A DNA stretch of 64,000 nt, from the NCBI RefSeq assembly GCF_001693515.2, contig NZ_CP042968.1:5022001-5086000 (forward strand), read 5' to 3'. Below the pieces are notes generated by a model. The model saw only the letters and a program-made list of their open reading frames with translations, searched no databases and was not told the DNA's origin. Each line of letters opens with the position of its first letter. Within the stretch, counting starts at the first letter, position 1. The translations under genes and the position numbers were made by a program. Shown here in pieces: positions 27,599-36,685 of this stretch. The stretch comes from Bradyrhizobium paxllaeri (GTDB taxonomy: Bacteria > Pseudomonadota > Alphaproteobacteria > Rhizobiales > Xanthobacteraceae).

Positions 27599-28018
27599 AT
27601 GGGAAGCTTCCAAATGTCTCCTATCAGTTCGGATGCCAATCCAGCCATTCTCTCTTTTGCTTTGGTTTCGATTGCGCGTGCTGGCGATGCATTCGCCGAG
27701 CCGATGACCAGAAGAACTGCCGAGATTAGCGCGAAGATGCACGAGGGTCCTGCCACAGCGCTTGATGCCTTGACTGATTCTGGTCTGGTTGCCGACATCA
27801 AGACCACGTTGAGTGTCAAGGACGCATGCGATCCACAGCAGACGGCCGAAATTGCTAATCGGCAGGCAATGAGCAGAGCGAGATTGGCCGTCACCAACAT
27901 TGCTCTTCTTGGTCGGTACCGTGTCCCGACGTTTACGTTGAAGCTGGAGAACTCAATTTCGCCCAACTTCATGGTCGACGGTGATCTGCCTGGTAGTTTT
28001 GGCATGAAGAGGCAATGA
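27599..28018 (+). CDS. Small protein encoded directly before ttsI
   Basis: 139 codons, or 134 from the internal ATG at 27614. No known domain: a central ADIKTTLSVKDACDPQQTAE and a tail NSISPNFMVDGDLPG can be seen. Its stop is one base before the ttsI start, so the two are probably co-transcribed and translationally coupled. Composition is protein-like and the frame is intact. It could be a tts-locus hypothetical or the decayed end of a larger gene. Confidence 0.5.
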   Translation: MGSFQMSPISSDANPAILSFALVSIARAGDAFAEPMTRRTAEISAKMHEGPATALDALTDSGLVADIKTTLSVKDACDPQQTAEIANRQAMSRARLAVTNIALLGRYRVPTFTLKLENSISPNFMVDGDLPGSFGMKRQ

Positions 28019-28019
28019 A

Positions 28020-28709
28020 ATGCGAACACTACTGGTTGATCATGATGAGCACCTTGCGCGCGCTATGCAAGGTGCGCTTTCGGATTGCGGTTTCGCGGTT
28101 GATGTGGCGAGCACTCTGGATGAGGCGGCGACCGCTCTGGATTACGCCAAGTACGACATTCTCCTGCTCGAGTTGGCTCTACCGGATGGAAGCGGCCTGG
28201 ACTGGCTGAAGCGGTTGAGACGCGACGGACATTTTATGCCTGCCATGGTGATGAGCAGCCGCAATGATCTCGGTAGGCGGATCGCCATTTTCAATGGTGG
28301 TGCAGACGATTTTCTGCCCAAGCCCGTGTCTACTGATGAACTCATCGCTCGGATGCGAGCCATTCTGAGGCGATCAACGCAAATGACAGCCCCCGTCGTT
28401 GTGTTTGGTAATCTAAAATTCGATCCGATCGCCCGGCAAGTTTCAGTTGGTGGTCGGCCGCTAAAGATTGCACGCCGCGAAGTGTGCATTCTTGAGCATC
28501 TGCTTAGCCGCGCAGGCCGCGCAGTGTCACGCGCGTCGCTGGAGGATAGCCTCTATGCGTTTGACAACGAGGTCTCTACCAATGCGCTTGAAGTCGCAAT
28601 CTATCGCTTGCGCGGTCATTTGAATCAGTCTGGTGCAACGCTACGGATCACGACCGCACGCGGCGTCGGCTATATCCTTGAATTGAATAGCGCGGCATCG
28701 GCCGCCTAG
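28020..28709 (+). CDS. ttsI: TtsI, OmpR-type activator of the type III regulon
   Basis: 229-aa two-domain response regulator. The receiver domain (1-115) has TLLVDHDEHL at the front, DILLLELALPDGSGLDWL where the phosphoacceptor Asp would be expected (here Glu), and FLPKPVSTDEL. The DNA-binding winged helix (about 130-222) has KIARREVCILEHLLSRAGR and TNALEVAIYRLRGHL. TtsI proteins of rhizobia bind tts boxes; the Asp replacement fits their activity without a cognate kinase. It heads a + strand run ttsI-rhcC2-y4xK-like. Its own induction is normally through NodD and a nod box; none is convincing here. Confidence 0.92.
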   Translation: MRTLLVDHDEHLARAMQGALSDCGFAVDVASTLDEAATALDYAKYDILLLELALPDGSGLDWLKRLRRDGHFMPAMVMSSRNDLGRRIAIFNGGADDFLPKPVSTDELIARMRAILRRSTQMTAPVVVFGNLKFDPIARQVSVGGRPLKIARREVCILEHLLSRAGRAVSRASLEDSLYAFDNEVSTNALEVAIYRLRGHLNQSGATLRITTARGVGYILELNSAASAA

Positions 28710-28719
28710 TCGATCAAAC

Positions 28720-30198
28720 TTGAAAGCAAAGACTACCTTGAAGATCGCTCTTGATAATGAGGGTGGCAGCGATCGACGCTCGATCGTCGCTAGCGCTATC
28801 TGGTCTGTCGTTTGTCCTTCTCTTTCCCACCTCCTGTGCGCGGTCGCTTTGCTATCACCACCAACTGCCGCAGCTCAGACAACGCGAGACGCTGGAGGGA
28901 GGCCGCCGCGCGCGCCCTCCAGCAGCATCAATGGGACGGTGGACCTTTCCTCCTCGCTCGGTAAGACAATTCATCTGCCCGGGCCGGCGGCGAGCATCTT
29001 TGTTGCCGACCCGACGATCGCGGATTATCAAGCGCCATCGAACACGACCATCTTCGTCTTTGGCAAGAAGTCCGGACGGACCAGCCTGTTCGCTTTGAAC
29101 GACAATGGGGAAGCTCTCGCCGAGTTGCGTGTTGTCGTGACGCAACCGATCGAGGATCTGCGTGCCATGCTGAAGGCCCAGGTCGGCGACTATCCGATCC
29201 AAGTCAGCTATACCCCCCGCGGCGCGATCCTTAACGGCACGGCTCCCAATGCCGATGTCGTTGCCACTGCCGTGAAGGTCACAGAGCAGTTTCTCGGTCC
29301 GGGTGCGCTTGTCGTCAATAAAATTCAGGTCGCCGGGTCATTACAGGTCAATCTGAGCGTTCGCGTAGCGGAGGTCTCACGCAGTGCCATCAAGGAGCTC
29401 GGCATCAACCTCTCCGCTTTGGGGCAGAATGGCACTTTTTTCTTTAGCAGCGGAAAAGGTGCTGGTTCCGGCACGGCTAGCGGAGGCGGCAAGGCAGGTA
29501 TCGGCTTCAGCGCCGGTAGTATCAACGTCGGCGCTGTTCTCGACGCGCTCGCCAGCGAGCACCTCGCTTCGGTGCTGGCTGAGCCGAACCTCACCGCAAT
29601 GTCCGGTGAGTCCGCAAGCTTCCTGGCGGGCGGCGAATTTCCAATTCCCGTCATGCAGGACAACCGACAGGTTTCGATCCAATTTCGTCACTTCGGAGTG
29701 AGCCTCGATTTCGTCCCGACCGTTCTTAGCAACAATCAAATCAATGTCCGCGTCAAACCTGAGGTCAGCGAGATTTCAAAAGAAGGTGAGGTCAAGGTGA
29801 ACGGTATGGCCGTGCCTGCCCTCTCTACAAGGCGTGCGGAGACCGTTATCGAGCTTGGGAGCGGACAAAGCTTTGCAATAGGCGGGCTAATCAGGCGTAA
29901 CTTCAGCACGGATATCAGTACTTTTCCTTGGTTAGGCGACGTGCCCATTCTCGGTGCACTGTTTCGCTCTTCGTCCTTTCAAAAGCAGGAGACGGAGCTT
30001 GTTATTATTGTCACGCCTTACATCGTGCGGCCAGCATCGAATCCGAACCGGATGAATGCCCCTGCCGACCGCATCGGACCGCCCTCAGATATGGGGCGCA
30101 CGTTGACGAACACGTTGGCAAGCCCGCCGCGAGGCCGCGACGCTCCGCGCACGAGTATACCAGGCGCGACAGGCGGCGCGGGCTTTATTATCGAATGA
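28720..30198 (+). CDS. rhcC2: RhcC2, Tad/CpaC-type secretin of the T3SS
   Basis: 492-aa outer-membrane secretin. N-terminal hydrophobic leader ending in PTAAAQ (about residue 53), pilus/BON-like N domains (GKTIHLPGPAASIFVADP, FVFGKKSGRTSLF) as in CpaC of Tad pili, and the C-terminal secretin domain (VAEVSRSAIKELGINLS, NLTAMSGESASFLAGGEFP, FGVSLDFVPTVL, FPWLGDVPILGALFRS). The start is TTG at 28720, ten bases after ttsI. Rhizobial T3SS split the outer ring into RhcC1 and RhcC2; this is the channel-forming part. Complete, no frameshift. Confidence 0.92.
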   Translation: MKAKTTLKIALDNEGGSDRRSIVASAIWSVVCPSLSHLLCAVALLSPPTAAAQTTRDAGGRPPRAPSSSINGTVDLSSSLGKTIHLPGPAASIFVADPTIADYQAPSNTTIFVFGKKSGRTSLFALNDNGEALAELRVVVTQPIEDLRAMLKAQVGDYPIQVSYTPRGAILNGTAPNADVVATAVKVTEQFLGPGALVVNKIQVAGSLQVNLSVRVAEVSRSAIKELGINLSALGQNGTFFFSSGKGAGSGTASGGGKAGIGFSAGSINVGAVLDALASEHLASVLAEPNLTAMSGESASFLAGGEFPIPVMQDNRQVSIQFRHFGVSLDFVPTVLSNNQINVRVKPEVSEISKEGEVKVNGMAVPALSTRRAETVIELGSGQSFAIGGLIRRNFSTDISTFPWLGDVPILGALFRSSSFQKQETELVIIVTPYIVRPASNPNRMNAPADRIGPPSDMGRTLTNTLASPPRGRDAPRTSIPGATGGAGFIIE

Positions 30199-30208
30199 GG
30201 ATCCTCGA

Positions 30209-30868
30209 ATGACTTTACGAGCCCTGCCCCAACTGTTCGTTCTGATGGCGAGCCTAGGCGGCTGCACAAGCACTGCTCTGATCGGGCCGGCTGAACAAGC
30301 AACCATGGTGCAGCAGCAGAACAGTGTGTTGGTGCTGCAGAGCCTTCGCGGCTTCGAGCGGTATCGACTGAGGGATTTCATAGCCGGCGCCAGTCGCGGT
30401 CGGTTTGATGCGCTCCATCTCAGTATCACCGGCTCGCCCCGGCTCGCCGCGCAGGTCGCCGGCGAGGCCCGCGCAATGGGCGTTGCCCTTCACAACGTAC
30501 GCCTGTTCGGCCCTCGCATCGACCGGCCTGTCGGCTTCGCGGTGCAAATCGAGGCCATTGTCTATGAAGCACGTCCTCCCGTCTGTCCGTCCCTTTCGAT
30601 CATTGGTCCTTCAGTTAACGATAATTCCTTTGACCAGACGTTAGGCTGCTCAAATCGCAACAATCTCGCAGTCATGGTCAACGATCCAGTCGACCTATTG
30701 GACAATAGAGCTGTCATGGCAACAAAAGGCGATCGTGCCGCCATTCCTGTTGCCGCATACGGGTCCATGGGGCGGCGCAACAAGAGCGACTTGGAAGGTG
30801 GAATTGGCAACAGGTCCTTGCCAGAACCCGGGTCAACGGTGACGAGGGATATACAGTCGCCTCAATAG
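30209..30868 (+). CDS. CpaD-like lipoprotein, Y4xK-type
   Basis: 219-aa predicted lipoprotein with an N-terminal signal ending in SLGGCTS (lipobox). The C-terminal half contains FDQTLGCSNRNNLAVMVNDP, the hallmark of CpaD proteins of Tad pili. In rhizobial tts loci the same position after rhcC2 is held by y4xK. It probably helps localise or stabilise RhcC2 in the outer membrane. It lies 10 bases after rhcC2 and converges with rhcU. Confidence 0.85.
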   Translation: MTLRALPQLFVLMASLGGCTSTALIGPAEQATMVQQQNSVLVLQSLRGFERYRLRDFIAGASRGRFDALHLSITGSPRLAAQVAGEARAMGVALHNVRLFGPRIDRPVGFAVQIEAIVYEARPPVCPSLSIIGPSVNDNSFDQTLGCSNRNNLAVMVNDPVDLLDNRAVMATKGDRAAIPVAAYGSMGRRNKSDLEGGIGNRSLPEPGSTVTRDIQSPQ

Positions 30869-30909
30869 CAGCGCGCCGGATGGCGCAATCATAGCTGCAT
30901 AAGCAATGT

Positions 30910-31947
30910 CTAGACCAGCCCGGCGGAATAGAGCGCTCGCGCAACCCCTTCAAAGCACTTCCCAGGAACGGCGTTGCCCAGCATGGCATTCCGGATGAGC
31001 TGACGCGCCAGGACCGAGTCCCGAACAATGCTGAGGCGCAGCGACTGCGCCTCAGCAAGCAGTCGTGAGGCAAGTTCGCCCTCACCACGGCAAACCACGA
31101 TCGGCACGCCGGTCTCGCCACGAATGTAGCGAAGCCCAATCAAGATCGTTTCTCCTGTCACGATCAAGGTAGCGCGATGCACACCAAGCGGAGGTTCGTT
31201 CGCCGTCTCCTGTCGAAGGCGACGGTGTTCTCGTTTGACCTGCGGATTGCCCTGCTGTTCTTTGGACTCGCGCTTGGCCTCCGTCTCGGTCATGCGCATG
31301 TCCTGTAAAAACAACCAGCGCTGGATAAGAAGATCGGCCAATCCGGCGATCAAAAAAGCACCGGCAGCAATTTCGGTCAGCAATTTGATCTCAGTGAAGA
31401 CGAAGCTGAGACACCCCATACCGCAGGTTGGCAAGTATACCAGCGCCTTCCAACTTGCGATAACCGGGAGCAGCAAGCTTGCGCCGAGAACGCACACTTT
31501 AAGAAGCGACTTCGAGAGTTCAATGAGCGACCGCTTAGACGCAATCCGCTTGAGCCCCTTCATTGGGTCCAATTTCTCGAATTTCGGCTTTAAGGACTCG
31601 AAAGAGACGTTTAATCCACCATTGGCCAGGACCCCGGCTAGAATACCAGCGGCAACACCGGCCCCGAGAAATGGACCAACGGCCGCAAGAAACAGTTCGA
31701 TCAAGCCGCCCACCGCCTGCTGGACCGCGCTTGTGAACGGCTGCTCCTGCAGTTTGTCGATTAGCCGTACTGTTTCATACCACTTGGTCTCTATGAGGCC
31801 CGCTCTTAACCAGAGGCAGCCGAAACCGGCGCAAACACTGACTGCGCTGACCAAATCGGTGCTGCGCGGAGTCTGCCCTTTCTTGCGCGCATCTTTTAGC
31901 TTCTTGGGAGTGGGAGGGAGCTTCTTCTCTTCGCTCGAGCCACTCAT
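30910..31947 (-). CDS. rhcU: RhcU, FlhB/YscU-type export switch protein, NPTH lacking
   Basis: 345-aa inner-membrane export protein (SctU). Start SEEKKLPPTPKKLKDARKKG is the classic SctU beginning, followed by four hydrophobic segments between residues about 30 and 210. The cytoplasmic domain keeps the family context, but where autocleaving homologues read NPTH this protein reads LIVTGETILIGLRY; the Asn-Pro bond is absent. If the sequence is right it cannot self-cleave in the usual way. It is the last gene of the reverse T3SS operon, overlapping rhcT by 4 bases. Confidence 0.9.
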   Translation of the reverse strand: MSGSSEEKKLPPTPKKLKDARKKGQTPRSTDLVSAVSVCAGFGCLWLRAGLIETKWYETVRLIDKLQEQPFTSAVQQAVGGLIELFLAAVGPFLGAGVAAGILAGVLANGGLNVSFESLKPKFEKLDPMKGLKRIASKRSLIELSKSLLKVCVLGASLLLPVIASWKALVYLPTCGMGCLSFVFTEIKLLTEIAAGAFLIAGLADLLIQRWLFLQDMRMTETEAKRESKEQQGNPQVKREHRRLRQETANEPPLGVHRATLIVTGETILIGLRYIRGETGVPIVVCRGEGELASRLLAEAQSLRLSIVRDSVLARQLIRNAMLGNAVPGKCFEGVARALYSAGLV

Positions 31948-32765
31948 TTAAGGAGGTTCTTGAACAACTCGAGCACGGTGTTGGACTGACTGATTTCCGA
32001 TCCCATATATTCGACGAGGAAGGTGGCGTAACTTACCATGATTATCCCATACGCCAGATTCTTCATGGTGGGAGAGACATCGTTCAGTTTGAGTTGCGGC
32101 GCAAACCGCCCGAGTATCATGACCGACACATCGAGTAGCAGCAGGAATGCCAACACCGGGCCAGAGACCAGTAGCGCCGTATACATGATGTGGCCGAGAA
32201 GCCCCAGAAATGCCATCGCGCCTTGCACGGTCAAGCTAGGCATCAGTCGATACACGGGCCAGATCAAATAGCTGCCATAAAGGCCCCTAATCATATTCTC
32301 CAATCCCCCGGCTAGGACGAAAATTGCAATCGCAGTGGTACCGAGTAAAACCGCCGTCGCCGAAGCCTGGCCACGCGTGGCTGGATCATCGGAAGCAACA
32401 GGATTCGTAATCCCCCGTTGGGTATCGATGATCTCACCCACTGCCTGGATGCTCCACAACGGAATACTGAGCAAAAAGCCGATGAGCAGGCCGACGAACA
32501 CCTCCTTCAAACCGAGCAGAGTGACACTGATCAGTCGTGAGCCCTGATCCAACGACTGCAAGCCGTGCCTGATCTGCAACAGGCATGGCAGTCCCATCGC
32601 AAAGGTCACGCAGCCGCGGATCAGCCCGCTAATGCGCGGCAGCGTAAATACGGGAAGGACCAACATAATGCCAAGGGCGCGGGCTGCCGCGAGCCCGGCT
32701 GCAAGCACGAGTTCGATCGCCTCCTGGATCAGAGTTTGCGTTTCGGTGAGTGAGGGGACGTTCAT
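31944..32765 (-). CDS. rhcT: RhcT, export apparatus protein (SctT)
   Basis: 273-aa multi-spanning inner-membrane protein of the SctT/FliR family, part of the export gate core. Hydrophobic segments with family blocks ALGIMLVLPVFTLPRISGLI, GLLIGFLLSIPLW and QAVGEIIDTQRGI (helix with GEIID) are visible, then AFLLLLDVSVMILGRFAPQL. It is directly adjacent to rhcS and overlaps rhcU. Length is normal. Confidence 0.93.
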   Translation of the reverse strand: MNVPSLTETQTLIQEAIELVLAAGLAAARALGIMLVLPVFTLPRISGLIRGCVTFAMGLPCLLQIRHGLQSLDQGSRLISVTLLGLKEVFVGLLIGFLLSIPLWSIQAVGEIIDTQRGITNPVASDDPATRGQASATAVLLGTTAIAIFVLAGGLENMIRGLYGSYLIWPVYRLMPSLTVQGAMAFLGLLGHIMYTALLVSGPVLAFLLLLDVSVMILGRFAPQLKLNDVSPTMKNLAYGIIMVSYATFLVEYMGSEISQSNTVLELFKNLLK

Positions 32766-33050
32766 CTAACGTCGACTAATACTTGCTGTGAGTGCGGGAA
32801 AGTCGGTAAATACCTGCTCTGCTTCCTTGATCAGCGCGGCGCTTAGCACTGGAGAGAACAAAGCGATCACCGCGACAACGACCAGAAGCTTCACAGTCAG
32901 TGGCAACGTTTGATCCTGAAGCTGCGTTGCCGCTTGGATGATGCCAACGACCAAGCCGACAACGACCGCCGCGATAAGCGTAGGCAGAACCCAGATCATG
33001 AAGAGCACAAGTGACCGGCTCATATGAGTGAGAATGCTCGCCTCATCCAT
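32766..33050 (-). CDS. rhcS: RhcS, export apparatus protein (SctS)
   Basis: 94-aa SctS/FliQ-family protein with two transmembrane helices: VLFMIWVLPTLIAAVVVGLV and LLVVVAVIALFSPVLSAAL. The connecting QAATQLQDQTLPLTVKL is the conserved family loop. The gene abuts rhcT (no gap) and lies 2 bases from rhcR. Confidence 0.93.
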   Translation of the reverse strand: MDEASILTHMSRSLVLFMIWVLPTLIAAVVVGLVVGIIQAATQLQDQTLPLTVKLLVVVAVIALFSPVLSAALIKEAEQVFTDFPALTASISRR

Positions 33051-33052
33051 GC

Positions 33053-33718
33053 TCAGCCCCCCGGTGTTGTGTAGCTGAGCACCAGCCCATGCATGAGCCG
33101 CGACCAGCCGTCGATTGAGACGAATAGGAACAGCTTAAAAGGCACGGATATCACCGTTGGCGAAACCATCGACATACCCATGGCCATCAAGATGGTCGTT
33201 ACAATTAGATCGATGGTGATAAAGGGCAGATAGAGAAGAAAACCAATTTCGAATCCACGCTTGAGTTCCGAAATCAGAAACGATGGCACCAGAATGACCA
33301 GGTCATCGGCGCTCACGTTGCCGCGCATTTCCTCGGGCCAGACCTGTTCGGTTGAAGCCAAGAAGAAACGGCGCTGCTCGTCAGCGGTGAACTTCTTCAG
33401 ATGCCCGCGCAGCGGCTCCTGCGCCTCCTTTGCGGCGCTCAACCAATCGTCGACCGTTTGGTAGCGGAGTTGTGGCGCAGAAAGGCGATTATAGGTCTGT
33501 TCAATCACTGGCGCGCTAATGAAAACTGTCAGGATCAGCGCCGCCCCGTATAGAACGAGGTTCGGTGGGATAGATTGAGTCCCGAGCGCGTTGCGAACGA
33601 GGAAGAGCACGACGGATACTTTTATGAACGCTGTGCTTGTTACGACTAGAAACGCCAGCAGGCCAAGGCCGGCTGTGAGCGCAAGAAGACCAAGAATTCC
33701 CGGTTGAATGTCAGTCAT
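33053..33718 (-). CDS. rhcR: RhcR, export apparatus protein (SctR)
   Basis: 221-aa SctR/FliP-family inner-membrane protein. Family blocks: STAFIKVSVVLFLVRNALGT near residue 30, VPSFLISELKRGFEIGFLLY and the C-terminal FITIDLIVTTILMAMGMSMV. Four hydrophobic segments are clear. With RhcS and RhcT it forms the export pore. It overlaps the end of rhcQ by 8 bases. Confidence 0.94.
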   Translation of the reverse strand: MTDIQPGILGLLALTAGLGLLAFLVVTSTAFIKVSVVLFLVRNALGTQSIPPNLVLYGAALILTVFISAPVIEQTYNRLSAPQLRYQTVDDWLSAAKEAQEPLRGHLKKFTADEQRRFFLASTEQVWPEEMRGNVSADDLVILVPSFLISELKRGFEIGFLLYLPFITIDLIVTTILMAMGMSMVSPTVISVPFKLFLFVSIDGWSRLMHGLVLSYTTPGG

Positions 33719-34823
33719 TGACGGCCAACCTGCCCCGCAACCTGACGCCGAGGTCCCCGCCGATGCTTACGATGTCCCCGCGGCCTATGCGGCGGCCGTT
33801 AGCAAGGATATCAACCGGTGCGTCGAGCGGCCGGCCAAGTTCGAACACATGTCCCTCGCTGATATTCCTCAAGGCTCCGAGTGCGACAGTCCAGCGGCCG
33901 CATTCGAAAGCAAGAGTAATCTCGATGTTGTCGAGATCACCTTCAGAGGGCGGCCAGGCTTTTTCGGATTGGGTCATCATATGTGCACACTCCAGGGGAT
34001 GTGGTTGGAGGCGGAATGCCCCCCGTACGATCAAGCGATCCTCTGCAACGTGTGCCGGAGCCCATAAGGTTCCCGTGTTGAGGATGGCTTGGCCACGGGC
34101 GAAGGGTATTACGTCCGGCAATAGAGCGTCTCCGGCATTTGCTTTCCGTAGCAACGCGACTGTCGCACGGAGCGAGCCGATCTCTCCCTTGACGATGACA
34201 GGCAATTCTGAGGGAAGCTGGCGATCCTCTCGCGGCAGCTGCCTGAGCAGTCCGCCTAACGCCCGAAACGCGGGCGGCACTGAACCATCGAGAGAAGAGA
34301 ACAGGAACAGGCGCGCCTTGCCCTTGAATGGGCCGTAGGTGATTTCGAGCTCCAGATAAGGACCTCGAGCCGTCGCTTCGCTCAAACAGATCAGCTGCAA
34401 CTTCTGTTGCGTCAGACCCTCTAGTTGATTGAGCAACGGATCGAGTGCAAATTCGACGAGGAGCGAACGAGTGGGCTCGGCAGGTAGGCCAAGCCCGCTT
34501 TGTACCGTCGCGATCAGCCCTTCTACAACCGGACGGGCCAAGGACAAGACGATTGTTTCATGTCCAATGGCCCAAACGCAGTCGAGCATCGATACCGCAC
34601 ACGGCTCCGGCTCCCAGACAAGCCGTTCCATCCGCACAGATAGCGGCTTATCACTTAGACGGCTTTGCAGAGGCTTGCGGGCAGCTGCGATCTCGTTGAG
34701 CCAAGAGACGACCGCAGGGGACACGGTTAGCGCCGGTTTAAATCCCGATTGTTCACCCGTAGCCATGGTCACAGGCGCGTCTACAAGACAAGGCGCTTTC
34801 CCTAGCATAAGAGAAGAAGCCAT
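33711..34823 (-). CDS. rhcQ: RhcQ, cytoplasmic ring protein (SctQ)
   Basis: 370-aa SctQ protein, component of the cytoplasmic sorting platform. The C-terminal SPOA domain reads LDNIEITLAFECGRWTVALG, EGHVFELGRPLDAPVDILAN and RIGRGDIVSIGGDLGVRL (about residues 295-365). The N-terminal two thirds are less conserved, as usual. Starts 6 bases after the SctO gene. Confidence 0.9.
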   Translation of the reverse strand: MASSLMLGKAPCLVDAPVTMATGEQSGFKPALTVSPAVVSWLNEIAAARKPLQSRLSDKPLSVRMERLVWEPEPCAVSMLDCVWAIGHETIVLSLARPVVEGLIATVQSGLGLPAEPTRSLLVEFALDPLLNQLEGLTQQKLQLICLSEATARGPYLELEITYGPFKGKARLFLFSSLDGSVPPAFRALGGLLRQLPREDRQLPSELPVIVKGEIGSLRATVALLRKANAGDALLPDVIPFARGQAILNTGTLWAPAHVAEDRLIVRGAFRLQPHPLECAHMMTQSEKAWPPSEGDLDNIEITLAFECGRWTVALGALRNISEGHVFELGRPLDAPVDILANGRRIGRGDIVSIGGDLGVRLRGRLAVND

Positions 34824-34829
34824 CAGAGT

Positions 34830-35360
34830 TCAGTCGCTAGCCGTGTGAGTACGCGAACCACTGCCATACCAAAGCAAAACCTCATCATCGGCCTCTATCT
34901 CGGCTTTCATCTCTGAATGGGCATCACTCGCGCGCTGAACGTCGCCTTCAATCTGCTGCCATTTGTGACTCGCAGCTGAGCACTTGGTCAAAGTAGTCCT
35001 CGCCTCGAAGACCGCCGTCTCGGCCCGCTCTTGAGCGGCGCGCGCTTCCTCAAGCGTTCGGCGTGCTCCTGCGATCCCAGCTTTGAGCCGTCCAATGACG
35101 ATGTGACAGCGACGATCGAGCTCTTCGACAGATAGCGAATCAGAAGATGCCAGTTCTCGGTAAAGCTCCGCTTCGAGCGCCGCTTGGCTTTTTTCGGCCG
35201 TTGCAAGATCCCGGACAGCTTGTTCCACCGCTTGAAGCGCGGTGCGGCGCTCGTCCTCCAAGTTGGACACCTCACGAAGGGCGCTCCGCTGTCTCATATC
35301 CTTCACTAGCCGCAATTTCGAGGCATGGACACGATTCACGCGGTCAGACGTGACATCCAT
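34830..35360 (-). CDS. SctO-like stalk protein (Y4yJ-type)
   Basis: 176-aa highly charged, almost wholly coiled-coil protein (RTALQAVEQAVRDLATAEKS, RLKAGIAGARRTLEEA, ERAETAVFEARTTL). It occupies the position of y4yJ between rhcN and rhcQ and has the size and coil pattern of SctO/FliJ, which links the ATPase to the export gate. Sequence identity in this family is low, so the assignment rests on context and structure. The start overlaps rhcN by 25 bases. Confidence 0.8.
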   Translation of the reverse strand: MDVTSDRVNRVHASKLRLVKDMRQRSALREVSNLEDERRTALQAVEQAVRDLATAEKSQAALEAELYRELASSDSLSVEELDRRCHIVIGRLKAGIAGARRTLEEARAAQERAETAVFEARTTLTKCSAASHKWQQIEGDVQRASDAHSEMKAEIEADDEVLLWYGSGSRTHTASD

Positions 35361-36685
35361 GTGACCGTCTCCTCAAAGCTTGACGCCTCGTCTCCGCCCT
35401 GACGCAGGAATTTCCGCAACTCCTCGATCGAATTGATTGCCCGGTCTGTCAGAGGATCACTGCCTTGCTTATATTCGCCAACCTTCACCAAGAACTCGGC
35501 CTCAGCGTAGCGGGAGAGCAGATCCCGGAAGAAGGAAGCCGCCTTTCGATGTGATACAGAGACGACCGCATTCATCACACGGCTGCGGCTTGACAATACG
35601 TCAATAGCTGGAAAATGCTCGCGTGCAGCCAAAAGGCGTGAGAGAACAACGTGGCCATCAAGAATGCCTCGTGATTCTTCGGCGATTGGATCACCCGAGC
35701 CGTCGCCTTCGACAAGCACAGTATAGAAGGCCGTGATTGAGCCGCGCTCGCCCATGCCGGCACGCTCCAACAGGCCAGGAAGCATCGCAAAAACCGATGG
35801 CGGAAAGCCGCGCCGCGTCGGCGGCTCTCCTGCGGCAAGGCCAATTTCGCGCATGGCGCGGCTAAAGCGCGTCAATGAGTCCATCATCAGGACGACGCGA
35901 AGTCCTTCATCACGAAAATATTCAGCGAGTGCCGTTGCCATGTGAGCGCATTGCGCTCGTTCCATTGCCGAGCGGTCGGAGGTCTCAACGACCACGACGG
36001 TGCGGCGAAGCGCTGCCTCACCAAGGTGCTGCTCGATGAATTCCCGCACTTCACGACCGCGCTCACCGATCAACGCGACTATAGTGGCGTCGGCAGCCGC
36101 GCCTTTTACAATCTGCGACAGGAGCGTCGACTTACCGCACCCTGGGTCTCCATAGATGCCGATCCGCTGCCCCTCGCCACATGTCAGAAGCCCATCCAAG
36201 ACACGGACACCGAGTGGGAATGTTCGCTCGATACCGCGCCTTGTCATTGGGTTGGGAGCCTTTCCGCGCAGCGGACGAGTTTGAGCGGCGTTGATTGGAC
36301 CCTTTCCGTCGATTGGCCGGCCGAAGCTGTCGATCACCCGGCCAAGCAAATCGGGGCCGACCGGGACTTCATGCATTCGTCCGGTCGCGACCACTTCTGC
36401 TCGGCTGGATAAGCCCGCCATATCACCAATAGGAGTGAGCAATACCCCATCTTGCGACAGGCCGATGACCTCGGCCTCGAGAGACCATCCGGTGCGGGGA
36501 TCCTGCAACAGGCAAAGCTCCCCTATACGCGCCTCTGGCAAGACGGCATGGAGCAAGGTGCCGACCGCCCGTGTGATCCGCCCTCGTACAGCACGCGTGT
36601 CGATATGCTTTGCTGTAGATTTCAGAGACGATAGCGCGGCGTGCAGATTCCTCTCTCCCGCCGCATGGGTTGCTGATGTGGTCAC
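35336..36685 (-). CDS. rhcN: RhcN, T3SS ATPase (SctN)
   Basis: 449-aa ATPase of the F1-beta/FliI family that unfolds and detaches secreted proteins. Walker A IGIYGDPGCGKSTLLSQI (about residues 165-182), ALIGERGREVREFI, Walker B VVLMMDSLTRFSRAMREIGL and the C-terminal YKQGSDPLTDRAI are all present. GTG at 36685 is used as start because it overlaps the nolV stop (GTGA); the frame is open further upstream but only as nolV shadow. Length is as expected. Confidence 0.95.
   Translation of the reverse strand: MTTSATHAAGERNLHAALSSLKSTAKHIDTRAVRGRITRAVGTLLHAVLPEARIGELCLLQDPRTGWSLEAEVIGLSQDGVLLTPIGDMAGLSSRAEVVATGRMHEVPVGPDLLGRVIDSFGRPIDGKGPINAAQTRPLRGKAPNPMTRRGIERTFPLGVRVLDGLLTCGEGQRIGIYGDPGCGKSTLLSQIVKGAAADATIVALIGERGREVREFIEQHLGEAALRRTVVVVETSDRSAMERAQCAHMATALAEYFRDEGLRVVLMMDSLTRFSRAMREIGLAAGEPPTRRGFPPSVFAMLPGLLERAGMGERGSITAFYTVLVEGDGSGDPIAEESRGILDGHVVLSRLLAAREHFPAIDVLSSRSRVMNAVVSVSHRKAASFFRDLLSRYAEAEFLVKVGEYKQGSDPLTDRAINSIEELRKFLRQGGDEASSFEETVTWMSRLTA

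Noticed and set aside
33718..34338. Forward frames opposite rhcQ
   Set aside because: Shadow of rhcQ, which has clear SPOA motifs.
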